Source of the DNA: Locusta migratoria
Lineage: Eukaryota > Arthropoda > Insecta > Orthoptera > Acrididae
NCBI GenBank assembly: GCA_026315105.1
Contig: CM048750.1
Span: forward strand, 72,657,797-72,721,796
Direction: 5' to 3'
DNA: 64,000 nt
Below are positions 44,805-55,215 of the stretch, piece after piece. The translations under genes were made by a program, and so were the position numbers. The notes under the pieces were generated by a model. That model was not told the DNA's origin. It saw nothing but the letters and a program-made list of their open reading frames with translations, and searched no databases. Each line of letters starts with the position of its first letter. The stretch's first letter is position 1.

Positions 44805-45299
44805 CATAGCTTTTCAACATACAGGTCGCGACCCTCAAGGGGGGGGGGGTCGCCATCCATCAGCAAGTACTTGCACCAAAACAATAACTAGTTGTTCAAT
44901 AATACAAAACCATATGTCTAAGTGGGATATATTTGATGTTAAAATTATTCAGTTCCTTGTGTAACATTCATTATGAATTGATCATAAACTGTTTTGTAAT
45001 ACAGCATGTAAATGATGAATAAGTGCAAGGTTTAAAACTGTTTTCAGGAACCAATCAATAGGAAAAAGAACTGAAAAATTTGAAAAAGGATCTACTTCTT
45101 TACACATTGTCTATACAGTGGGACCTATCTTACTAAGCTTAATTCGCTTCTGAGTCTTGCCTGAAATGTAAAACAGTTGTTAAGCACAATATATTTTTCT
45201 GTCGGAAATCCTGTAAAAATACCTTAAATCTGTTTCATTGCGAAACATATTAAATAAGACCTCTGCCAACAATTTAAAAGAATGGTGAATTAAAAGAAA

Positions 45300-48200
45300 G
45301 AAGATCAAAGATGGGGCTCTGCTACCAGCAGTGGACTTACAAACATCTCAAGATATCAGCTGCATAGCAGCGCCCTTAAGAAAGAAATTTGAACCTTCTT
45401 CTTCACTGCCCAGGGGTAGTAAAAATAGTTTCCTGTTCCTACATATTAATATACAGTCATTAAGAAGCAAGCTGGAAGAATTGCAGTTCTGGTTGGAAAC
45501 CTCAAACTGTGGTATACTTAGTGTAAATGAACACTGGCTGCCTACATCAGAAATTGACCTAATTATTCCATTTGGTTATTCCCTAGCGAGTGGTTACTGC
45601 AGATCAACAATTGGACATGGTGGTGTTGCAATTTATATTAAAAATGACCTAAACTTACAATACTTCACTATTGATGTCACAGATCTGTGTATAGATACTG
45701 TCTTTGAGGCTGCAGCTGTACATATACCTAAACACAATATTATTGTAGCATCTGTATATCGCACACCATCTTCTAGTGAAGATGAGTTCATAGTAAATCT
45801 TTAAAAAAATGCTAGTCTTACTTACTAAGCCTAAGTACAAAAACCAAAGAATCCTTATTTTTGGTGATATTAATATGGATATCAGAGTACAGAGTCATAC
45901 CATAATGGAATTCTTGGACAGTTTAAGATCTTTTGATTGTTTTTGTCTAAATGATAAGCCCACTAGATATAATGCATGCTTAGACAATATAATAAGTAAT
46001 ATCCATGAAAATAATGTTGAAATTGGAGTAGTCAAGTTAGGTGTATCTGACCATGATGGCCTGTGGATTACAGTCCCAGTCAACATGCCAGATGGACAAC
46101 ATAGAACTGTTAGACCACTGAATGACAATAACTTAAGAGAGCTTAGAAATGGATTAAGATCACTTAATTGGACTGACGTCTTATGCAGAGACACATGTGT
46201 GAATAACACAAATAAATTATTTGTAGAGGAAATTGCAAGAATTTTCAATGAGTGTTGTCCCAGATTAGTAAAAAAGCAGAATAACAATCATGGTCATAAA
46301 CCGCAGACACTAAATAATTGGTATACACCATACTTCAACAGCATCAGGATCATGCTTCTTATGTTCAAGGCCAGGTCTCATAACAGTAGCAAGTATCAAG
46401 AGATGTACATCAGAATAAGAAAAATGTATAGATATGAAATAAGCTTGGCAAAGTGAAGGGCGAACGATAACTATATTCTCAATTCTAGAAACAGCTGTAA
46501 AGCTGCCTGGGAAGTTATTAGAAGTGAACTAAACAGACCAACAACCCAACCAGCCATCCCCATAGTCCCAAATATTCTAAACTCACACTTTGTTAATTTC
46601 AGTCTACAACAGGATTCTTCTCCCCCAAAAACTATGCATGATGCCAGAACTCTTCTAGGTTTAAATAAAAATGTTATTCATAAATTCTGCTGGGCAACAG
46701 TCACTGAAGATGATGTTAGCAAAGCAATAGGAAAACTAAGTAACTCCAAAGCAGAAGACCTCTATGGTCTGTCGAATTTTGTCATGAAGAAGATAGCAAG
46801 TGATATTCAGTCCCCTCTAACCACTCTCATAAACCGAATGTTACAAAAAGGGACCTTCCCTGACTGCCTGAAAATAACAGTAACTATCCCGATATTTAAG
46901 AAAGGAGATAAATTAAATCCAGGTAACTATCGCCCCATCTCGTTGATCCCAATAGTTTCTAAAATAATTGAGTACTGTGTTCACCAACAAATGAATCTCT
47001 ATTTTGAGAGGAATAACGTAATAAGTAACACACAGTATGGATTCAGATCAAAGCTATCTACAGTTAAAGCGGTTGAAAATATTGTTAGTGATATATATGA
47101 TGGCTTTGAAAAAAGATTAATCTCTTGTGCTACTCTCCTAGACCTGAGCAAAGCTTTTGACACTGTGTCTCATAGTACTCTGATCATGAAACTGAGGTAC
47201 TACAGCATGGAAGAGGGTGCCATGTAATTAATAGAATCGTACCTCAGCAACAGAGTACAACTTGTTAGTGCAAATGGGCAATTATCAAACCCACAACCAA
47301 TAAAAGAGGTGTACCACAAGGGTCCATACTTGGGCCCTTCCTGTTTGTAGTATACATTAATGATATGCCAGAATATTTACCCTGTAAAACAGTTCTCTAT
47401 GCAGACGATACAACCATTATCAACTCAGGACATACTCTAGACTCTGTACAAGAAAAAAACAACATAATACTTGAAAAATCTGCTCGCTGGCTTAGAGCAA
47501 ACTCCCTACACATTAATCAAACAAAAACTGAGGAAATAATCTTTAATTTGAAAGTGTTAAATAAGGAAAATAAATCTGTTAAACTGTTAGGAATAATGAT
47601 CGACCAGAAACTCAGCTGGGATCAACACATCACATATGTCTGTTCCAAACTTGCACAAATTATTTTCCTACTACACAAGCTGAGGAATAAAGTCAGCCAA
47701 AATTTACTGATACATTCTTACTTTGCCTATTTCCACCCTCATCTTTCATATGGCATTCTGCTCTGGGGAAATTCTCCAAATTCAGCATCAGTCTTTAGAT
47801 GGCAAAAAAAGCTATTCGATGTATAGTGGGGTTATCTCCTAGAAACACATGCAAGGAATATTTCAGAAAACTCAACATAATGACAGTTCCTGTTTTTGTA
47901 CATTTACTGCTGCCTATTACATGTTAAAGAAAACATTGCTCAATATCCCCTAAGGTCATCTGTCCACTCCCATAATACGAGACGAAACCACACAATTGAT
48001 CTGCCATACTCTAGACTATCCAAGATTCACAACAGCCATAAATATGTAGGCCTTGAATTGTTCAATATGCTCCCTAAGACTATACAAACAGTATCTATAA
48101 ATAGATTTAAGATAACCCTAGGGCTGTGGCTCAAAGGTAAAGCATTTTACTCGATTGATAAATATAAAGAGTGTAATATGACAGATTTGTTGTTTTAACA

Positions 48201-48370
48201 TAATTATACCTACTGTATAATATAAATTTGTAAAAGTATTTTTTAGTTGTGAAATTAACACTATTTAATATTACAAATGTGTGTGAAATAGTAATTCAAC
48301 TTTTTGACGAAGCCCATTGTATGAGAAAATACTGAACGGCAAATAAAGATTCTTATTCTTATTCTTATTC
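45300..48370 (+). mobile_element. CR1/L2-group non-LTR retrotransposon
   Basis: A near-complete ORF2 region with endonuclease, reverse transcriptase and 3' UTR, ending in an ATTCTT microsatellite (48350-48370) after AAATAAAG. Such short repeated tails are typical of CR1-like LINEs. It lies inside the hAT element. A second copy of its last ~210 bp is at 56335-56545 on the minus strand. Confidence 0.9.
45331..48198 (+). pseudogene. CR1/L2-like endonuclease-reverse transcriptase, broken
   Basis: Endonuclease: LHINIQSLRSKLEEL, VNEHWLP, GGVAIYIKN (45331-45804), then ILIFGDINMD and VSDHDGLW (45809-46456). Reverse transcriptase: GNYRPISLIPIVSKI, DLSKAFDTVSH (46634-47227), YADDTTII (47365-47826, catalytic box intact), and a C-terminal region ending KECNMTDLLF at 48198. 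Breaks: a frameshift near 45800 in an A run, a TGA at 46454-46456, a frameshift near 47227-47300, and stops around 47826-47880. The domain order and YADD box support the assignment. The protein is not made intact. Confidence 0.9.
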
Positions 48371-48515
48371 AAATTTGCTCCCTTGGTGATAGCATAGACT
48401 TGGAACAGTCCATGAGGAGGGGAGGGAGGTCACTAGAATATTTTTATTTGGAAAGGAGTCACCACAAATTTTTTACTTCAAAGGGGTCGCATATTCGAAA
48501 AAGTTGAAAACACTG

Positions 48516-50375
48516 CTATAGATGATTGTCTCACCACAACCAGCTTTTCATATTTCACAATCATTGTCTTTTCAAACCATACCAGGCCCATTGCTTCAAC
48601 ACATGAGGCAGACCTTGACCTTTGTTACCGATCATACCACAACAAGTTTTCCAGCTTTTATTGACTTGCAACCAACCTGTTGCCTCACAACCTCCAGCTT
48701 TTATTGACTTGCAACCAACCTGTTGCCTCACAACCTGACATAGTTCTTGTGTTTTGCTACAGACCATTTGTTCACCCCATCCAGCTGATTGTCTTCACAT
48801 TTCTTGCAATTACAAACTCACAACCAAACAGTTCTACACAAACTAAAATACACGTGAGTGACACTGAAGATCAGTCTGTCACCAAAACTGGAATTCCAGA
48901 TTTCACTTTTGTTGACTTTTATTGTAGATATTGCGTTTCGCTAAAGACCATCCACTTTATGCAGCTATTTCAGTCTATACATTTGTTGGATTCACCAACT
49001 CACAACCAACTGGATGTTCCCAAACTAATGTAGACTTTGAGCTACAGTGTAGATCATTCTGTTTCCACAACCAGCTTTTCAGATTCTACTTTAATGCCTT
49101 TTTAACCCATATCCGAATTGTTGGATCCACACCTAACGTAGATGTCGAGCTTTGTTACTGATCGTACCATCACCAGAACAAGCTTTCCAGCTTTCTCTTT
49201 CATTGACATCACTAACTTGCAGCCAGATTATTGCCTCACAACGTTATGTAGATCTTAGGTTTTGCTACAGACCATCTTTTCACACCATCCAGCTATTTCA
49301 GTCTTCAAATTTGTTGGATTTACCAACTCGCAACCAAACGGTTTTTCCCCGTCTGACATAGACCTTGAGTTACGCTAAAGATCATTGTTTCACCACAACC
49401 AGCTTTTCAGATTTCACTTTTATTACCCTTTCAACCCATATCCAAACCGTTGCTTACACACATAACCTAAAACTTGAGCATTGTTACTGATCATACAGTG
49501 ACCACAAGTTTTCCAGTTTTCACTTTTATTGACATTGTTAACTCACAACCAAACTGTTGATTCACAGCCTGATATAGATCTGTGGTTTTGCTACAGACCA
49601 TCTGTTCACCCTATCCAGCTATATCATTTTCAAATTTGTTGGATTTACCAACACACAACCAAATGGTCATTCCCAATGTAACATAGACCTTAGGTTACAC
49701 TACGGATCAATGTGTCACCACAACCAGCTTTTTAAATTTCACTTTCATGGACTTTTAATGTAAATCTTGAGTTTCGCTAAAGACCATGGTCCTTATCCAG
49801 CTATTTTAGTCTTCACATTTGTTCGATTTCCCAACTCACAATCAAACAGTTGTTCCCAGTGTAACAAAGACATTGGGTTACATTGAAGATTATTCTGTCA
49901 AACAACTGGCATTTCAGATTACATTTTCTTTGCCTGTTCAACCCATATCTGACCTATTGCTTTCATACATAACCTAGACCTTGAGCTTTGTTACCAGTCA
50001 TACCGTCATCACAACAAGTTTTCAAGCTTTCACTTTTATTGAAAGCACCAACTTGCAACCAAACTGTTGCCTGGCAACGTAACATATATCTTGGGCTTAG
50101 CTACAGATCATCTGTTCAAGTCATCCAGCTATTTCAGCTTTCACATTTGTTGGCTTTATTAACTCACAACCAAACGATTGTTCCCAATCTAACATAGACA
50201 TTGGGTTACTCTAACGATTGTCATTTCATCACAACCAGGTTTTGACATGTGACTTTCATTGACTTCTTGAACCCATATCCAGACTGTTGATTCCACGCAT
50301 AACGTAGACCTTGTGAACTTTGTTACCAATCATTCCGTCTCCACAATCAGTTTTCCAGCTTTCACAATGCGTTTT
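48516..50375 (+). repeat. ~110-bp satellite array, segment 3
   Basis: Continuation of segment 2 after the hAT insertion. A 43 bp piece (CCAGCTTTTATTGACTTGC...) is duplicated back to back at 48651-48737. The array fades out near 50375. Confidence 0.92.
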
Positions 50376-52500
50376 ACTAGTTCGTGCTAAATTTGGTGAA
50401 AATGCCACACACAATAGTTGTATATAAGGTTCCATATTTTATTCAGCAGATGCATCGCAGTCAGTATGCATTACCTCTGAGAGCAAAATTCGGTATTTGA
50501 TTGCACTGAGGCTAGCGGGTAATCACTAAGGCTTGGGTTTATTAATGTTGGGGTAACAATTTTTAAGTGCCACATACATATCTTCCTCACTTACAGCAAC
50601 ACAAAGCATAGAATGCATGACTTTACTGTAATTAAGCTAGTCCATTCGCTACTGACTGGAACAGAGTTGGTTCAGATTTTGCTGTCAGAGGCAGAACACA
50701 TTGTTGCAGAAACTATGACTAGTAGGCTCTCTTACACTAACAATGTTATTTTCATTCATGAACCAATGACATGTATGTTTAAAAGACCTTAATTTTGTAT
50801 TATTAATGGTCTTTAGATTTCTTTAAATACTGGCACAGGACTAGGAGTCGAGCTCTGATTCCAATTTTTCTCTGAATTCTAACTCTTCGATGTGATATTG
50901 TCCCACGATGTCTCCACAAAGAGCGTGATCCTTGCTACTAGTGAAGGAGAATGTGGTTGTTGGCACGTCGTGTATAGTCAGCAACAGCAACATCCACATG
51001 CGTGGGGTTGGAGCCCCAGGCAGCAGAAAATTGTTCTTTACGTTTTCTGTAGCTGAACATATGCACATTGTGCTACTGCTGTTGAAACAATAAATATATT
51101 TGTAGCTATAATACATTGGGGAAATGCGACAGGTTCTAATCCCTGCCAGGCAAAAATCATTTGCATTGTCATTCAGTCTCCAGTATCACGTTTTGGTGAA
51201 TGTTCTTAATGTGTGACATAATGATATGTTATCAATTCAGTCTGCGTCCATTACTGAGACTTTACTTCATGGTGTTTAGCGCCTGTGCGTTGCCCTACAT
51301 TACATATCTTTAGCGGTTCTCTATCAGGGACAATATATGTACAGAAGTCATGATGCAGTGCTTGAATTATCGTAATTTATTTCAAAGTTCAGACATTCCC
51401 CCTTGTAAACAGATACTGGTGATATCGTTGAAATCTTACGTCTCTTTGGTTAATAGTATGTTCAGATTCAGCTTGCAAACAAAATCTCATTATATCATTT
51501 AATGAGCATAATGACTTGTCACTATCAATGAAAATTAATTTACAATATTCACAGAATGTCTCGTCCCTAATACAGCGGTTTCTTGTATTTGTTGTATGAC
51601 AGTACTGGTTTATGTCTGAACTGACTGCATAAGGAGATGTGGTTCAAGAAGTCACTTGTAGTGCCTGTTGCGTATAGTACAATGACAGTACAGTGGTATG
51701 ATTATAGGACCCGCAACACACCTGCGCTGTTTTGGTTGCGTACAATCAAGTGCGGCCTACACATGGGAATTCAGTGGTGGCCCACTTTTTTTGGTGTCAA
51801 GTGTACCTAATCTGAGATACTAGTGTCATCTTTGTTGGGGGTTTTCAATATGATTTTTATTACTTATTCCAATGTATAGGCCAATGGACTTAAAGAGTTA
51901 AGAAGTAAATACACAGTAAATATACAGTTTCAACCAGATAAAACATTCATATTTACAGTTAATACAGATGCAATGAATAACAAACATTAAGAAGGATTTA
52001 TGAATTAAAATACTATGTGAATTTGTGTACAGAAAATGAATACAGGTAAATGATGGGGGTTTGTTAAATGTGTTTTGTTAGGAATTTTGGAGTCTATGTT
52101 ATGATGTTTATGAACCACTAGCTAATGTGGAAGTCTTTGTGGAATCCAAAGAAATAACAGGTTAGAAAAATGGTAAGTGATGTTCATGAGAAATATATGT
52201 TAGGTTAATAATTGTCAGTGAAAGTATTAAACAAATAGTTATTAAGTTATTGAAATGGAAGTGAAAAAATGCTTCATGTCTTGAAAAAGAATTAATATTA
52301 CATAATGATATAATGATAATGATAAGAAGTTGTAGTATTAAGTATAGTGAAATTCTCTGAACAGATGCTTTACTGGAAGTCTAAGATGTTAGAATTTCTT
52401 GAGATTGCTGAGGAATCAAAATGATAGTGTAACTAGATTCCATTTTGTGTGCCAGCTCACCACAGAATTATAATGAAATAACAGGTTTTCGCTTGGTAGG
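50376..52500. other. Unrecognised, possibly unique sequence
   Basis: A 91-codon minus-strand frame (50841-51116) has no recognisable motif or homologue known to me. GCGACAGGTTCTAATCC at about 51127 is weakly B-box-like. No mobile-element signature was recognised. Confidence 0.45.
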
Positions 52501-52539
52501 CGATGTGAGATGTTTCTTTTATTTAACTTCAAAACATAT

Positions 52540-52570
52540 TGATTTCGTCCCTATGATGGGACATCATCAG
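52540..52570 (-). ncRNA. Hammerhead-like motif in an independent repeat context
   Basis: Minus strand: AGCA, CTGATGA (perfect core), extra T, stem GTCCC, 6-base loop, stem GGGAC, GAA, AT-CA-AT as a 2 bp stem III, A at the expected cleavage position, then TGTT, which can pair with AGCA (one G-U). Such tiny stem III helices are known in retroelement hammerheads. Confidence 0.5.
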
Positions 52571-53200
52571 TGCTGTTAAAAACAAGGTACCTTGGTCAGA
52601 CATTGAAATTACAATAAGATTACATACACCAAGAATGTTATACTTATAAAATAGAATTACATAACAGAATTGCAAGTCATGATGACCTATGTGCTCTGCT
52701 TAAAAACATTTTTATCAGTCATGTCATAAAAAACATTTAAAGGTCTTGCCGGTACAAGTCACAACAATAATCAGGTAGCCGCTTACGTACACCTACGCAG
52801 CTTAGCTTGTACATAGATGGTGCCTGGCGCCCTCTTTGTTTAGATCAGTTACATTGTAACATTTTTAAAAAGAAAATGGGTTCAAACATATTAAAAGCTT
52901 AAAAAGATAAAAATGGTGATTCTAGGTGAATTATAGTTTAACAACTAACATACACAGATTATGCATTATATAATAAAAAAATATAAATAACCATTTATCA
53001 GCGCCCTCAGGCGGGTAGGTATTAAAACATATCTTTGAAATTTTTTTTTTTTAATTTGTCACCATCAATTGTTAAAATAAGTTACATTGTATCATGTGTA
53101 AAATACTATCTGTTTAAAAATATATACATATATATATTTTTAATTGAGACTAGCATAAAAGGTAAAGTCGTTACAAAACACCAATGCATGTGTGTAAGTG
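52571..53200. other. No recognised gene
   Basis: AT-rich sequence downstream (on the plus strand) of the motif at 52.55 kb. It may belong to the same unidentified element. A short T run and TATATA words are present. Confidence 0.45.
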
Positions 53201-53203
53201 TGT

Positions 53204-53205
<2 letters not shown>

Positions 53206-53278
<73 letters not shown>

Positions 53279-53279
53279 C
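53206..53279. repeat. (GA)n microsatellite
   Basis: About 74 bp of nearly uninterrupted GA repeats with one AAAG interruption. Confidence 0.97.
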
Positions 53280-53467
53280 AGTTCACACCATCTAGTTTTT
53301 CAGAATGATGCTATGCTGGCCGTCTTTGCTTAGTTAGTACAGTGCGTCAAATCAAAAATATACAAATGTACATGAAGGTTCAAATATGATTACATTGCGT
53401 CTAAACATAGAATATAGAAATATACATGAAGGTTCAAACATGATTACATAGGAGAGAAACAATCGGG

Positions 53468-53469
<2 letters not shown>

Positions 53470-53514
<45 letters not shown>
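53470..53514. repeat. (TA)n microsatellite bounding element 1
   Basis: About 45 bp of TA repeats directly left of the first palindromic element. Confidence 0.97.
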
Positions 53515-53518
<4 letters not shown>

Positions 53519-53656
53519 CGATTATTAAGACGAAAAATTCCTAGCAGGAAAAATAAAATATAAAAAATAGACGAAGATTACTCACCAGGCGAAGGAGCAC
53601 AGGTGTGACAGCATCACAAATAAATAAATGAATACACACACACACACAATCGCAAG

Positions 53657-53682
53657 CTTTCGCAACCCAGTTGCGTCTTCAG
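53657..53682 (-). ncRNA. Hammerhead-like motif in element 1 (a)
   Basis: CTGAAGA, extra C, GCAAC-TGG-GTTGC, GAAAG, CTTG. Stem I candidates TGC/GCG. Confidence 0.35.
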
Positions 53683-54021
53683 GCAGTAGGGAAGGAGAGG
53701 GAAAAGGAAATGATGAGGGTTTTAAGGAAGGGGGTAAGGAGCCATTCCAATCCCGGGAGAGGAAAGACTTACCTTGGGGGAAAAAATGGAGGGTAAACAA
53801 ATGCACACATGCCCACACATTCACACAGACACAAGTACACCTAGGCAGACTTCACTTGAAGTGTGTTTGGATGTGGATATGTGTGAGTGTGTGTGTATTT
53901 GTTTACCTTCCTTTTTGTCCCCTAAGGTAAGTCCTTCCACTCCTGGGATTGGAATGGCTCCTTTTCCACTTCCTTAAAACCCGTATTCTTCCCTTTCTCC
54001 TCTCCTTCCTCCCTCTTTTTC

Positions 54022-54049
54022 CCGAAGAAGCCACCACTGGTGGCGAAAG
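54022..54049 (+). ncRNA. Hammerhead-like motif in element 1 (b)
   Basis: CCGAAGA (one core change), extra A, GCCACC-ACT-GGTGGC, GAA, AG/CT, C, then GAA. Stem I TTC/GAA is fully complementary and different from the other copies. Confidence 0.4.
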
Positions 54050-54149
54050 CTCGAATGGTTGTGTGTTTTTGTGTGTGTTTGGTGTTCCTATCGACGAGCC
54101 TGTACTTTAGGTAAGACATCATTTCCTTTTCCCTCTCCTTCCCTTCTGC

Positions 54150-54175
54150 CTGATGAAGCAGCTAGGCTGCGAAAG
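54150..54175 (+). ncRNA. Hammerhead-like motif in element 1 (c)
   Basis: CTGATGA (perfect core), extra A, GCAGC-TAG-GCTGC, GAA, AG/CT, A, then GCA. Stem I TGC/GCA is fully complementary. Confidence 0.45.
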
Positions 54176-54304
54176 CTAGCATTTTTGAGTGTGTGTGTGT
54201 GTCTGTGTGTTTATTTGTTGCTATTACTGCCTGTGCCCCTTCGCCTGGTAAGTGTTCTTCATCTATTTTTTACATATATTTTTTTCCTGTTAGGAATTTT
54301 TCCT

Positions 54305-54305
<1 letters not shown>

Positions 54306-54361
<56 letters not shown>
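54306..54361. repeat. (TA)n microsatellite between elements 1 and 2
   Basis: About 55 bp of TA repeats. Confidence 0.97.
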
Positions 54362-54440
54362 CAGATGACTTACCAAAAGAACCGGCTCGTCGATAGAAAC
54401 AAATAAAATAAATAAAATCACACACAAACACACATACAAG

Positions 54441-54466
54441 CTTTCGCAGCCTAGCTGCTTTGTCAG
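54441..54466 (-). ncRNA. Hammerhead-like motif in element 2, left arm
   Basis: CTGACAA (one core change), extra A, GCAGC-TAG-GCTGC, GAAAG, CTTG. Confidence 0.3.
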
Positions 54467-54704
54467 GCAGAAGGGAAGGAGAGGGAAAAGGAAATGATGA
54501 GGGTTTCAAGGGAGTGGATAAGGAGTCATTCCAATCCCGGGACAGACGCAAGTCTGTCTGTGTAAATGTGTGGGTGTGTGTGTTTTTGTTTACCCTCTTT
54601 TTTTCCCCCCCAAGGTAAGTCTTTCCTGTCCCGGGATTGGAATGACTCCTTATCCACTCCCTTGAAACCCTCATCATTTCCTTTTCCCTCTCCTTCCCTT
54701 CTGC

Positions 54705-54730
54705 CTGACGAAGCAGCTAGGCTGAGAAAG
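54705..54730 (+). ncRNA. Hammerhead-like motif in element 2, right arm
   Basis: CTGACGA (perfect core), extra A, GCAGC-TAG-GCTGA (last pair lost), GAAAG, CTTG. Stem I TGC/GTA. Confidence 0.3.
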
Positions 54731-54874
54731 CTTGTATGTGTGTTTGTGTGTGATTTTATTTATTTTATTTGTTTCTATCGACGAGCCGGTTCTTTTGGTA
54801 AGTCATCTGTTTTCTATTTTTATTTTTGTTTATCCCACCGGGAAAGTTTCCCTCTATAATTTCCGTTGCATCAA

Positions 54875-54876
<2 letters not shown>

Positions 54877-54938
<62 letters not shown>
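54877..54938. repeat. (TA)n microsatellite between elements 2 and 3
   Basis: About 62 bp of TA repeats. Confidence 0.97.
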
Positions 54939-54943
<5 letters not shown>

Positions 54944-55215
54944 AAGATTTTTGACTTACCTAAAGTACAGGCTTGTCGATAGAAACACGAAACACACAAA
55001 AACACACAACCATTCGAGCTTTCGCCACCAGTGGTGGCTTCTTCGGGAAAAAGAGGGAGGAAGGAGAGGAGAAAGGGAAGGATACGGGTTTTAAGGAAGT
55101 GGAAAAGGAGCCATTCCAATCCCAGGAGTGGAAGGACTTACCTTAGGGGACAAAAAGGAAGGTAAACAAATACACACACACTCACACATATCCACATCCA
55201 AACACACCTAGGCAG
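54939..55215 (-). mobile_element. Half-unit element 3 (minus orientation)
   Basis: Reverse complement of 53845-54120 with very few differences, including the AAGCCACCACTGG hairpin motif at 55019-55046 and CACACCTAGGCAGAC at the end. Unlike elements 1 and 2 it runs straight into non-palindromic sequence with an open frame. Confidence 0.75.
55019..55046 (-). ncRNA. Hammerhead-like motif in element 3
   Basis: Same as the 54022 copy: CCGAAGA, A, GCCACC-ACT-GGTGGC, GAA, AG/CT, C, GAA with TTC flank. Confidence 0.35.

Larger units (their letters stand above)
44805..48515. mobile_element. hAT element with 8-bp target duplication, carrying a nested LINE
   Basis: The left end CATAGCTTTTCAACATACAG with GGTCGCGACCC and the complement of the right end CAGTGTTTTCAAC with GCGACCCC match hAT ends of the CAGnG...TTCTCAA...GCGACCCC type. 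CTATAGAT flanks both ends (44797-44804, 48516-48523). Own sequence remains at 44805-~45300 and ~48371-48515; the rest is a LINE. There is no hAT transposase. Confidence 0.9.
53515..54305. mobile_element. Palindromic (TA)n-bounded element 1
   Basis: The ends are complementary: CTAGCAGGAAAAA... CACCAGGCGAAGGAGCACAG on the left against CTGTGCCCCTTCGCCTGG ... CCTGTTAGGAATTTTTC on the right. Inside, a minus-oriented unit (53590-53850) and a plus-oriented unit (53851-54110) meet head to head. Each contains AAGGTAAGTC-CTT, TGGGATTGGAATG-CTCC and a hammerhead-like motif. A third partial unit follows to 54250. No protein was recognised, and the open frames are Ser/Pro/Thr-rich or poly-His/Thr artefacts. 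Confidence 0.7.
54362..54876. mobile_element. Palindromic (TA)n-bounded element 2
   Basis: ACAGATGACTTACCAAAAGA at the left is mirrored by TCTTTTGGTAAGTCATCTGT at about 54790-54809. The arms (54362-54545, 54615-54810) are near-perfect complements including CATCATTTCCTTTTCCCTC. The loop (54546-54614) has GACAGACGCAAGTCTGTC and a (GT)n stretch. It carries one hammerhead-like motif per arm (54441-54466 minus, 54705-54730 plus). Confidence 0.75.

Noticed and set aside
48300..48340. TTGACGAAGCCC...ATGAGAAAA as another hammerhead-like motif (also reversed near 56385)
   Set aside because: The stem is only 3 bp (5 with a mismatch), the first core C is T, and the required G before AAA is consumed by the stem. 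It is better read as ordinary CR1-type 3' UTR.
43116..50197. Series of Ser/Thr/Gln/Leu-rich open frames of 60-117 codons
   Set aside because: They coincide with satellite monomers, switch frame between monomers and show no conserved start or stop.
40385..50375. CRISPR-like array
   Set aside because: Repeats are ~110 bp, diverged and without conserved short repeats separated by unique spacers; the genome is eukaryotic.
53035..54944. Many open frames of 60-135 codons across (GA)n, (CA)n and (TA)n tracts
   Set aside because: They are poly-Arg/Glu, Thr/His or Tyr/Ile readings of simple repeats and occur on both strands in mirrored copies.
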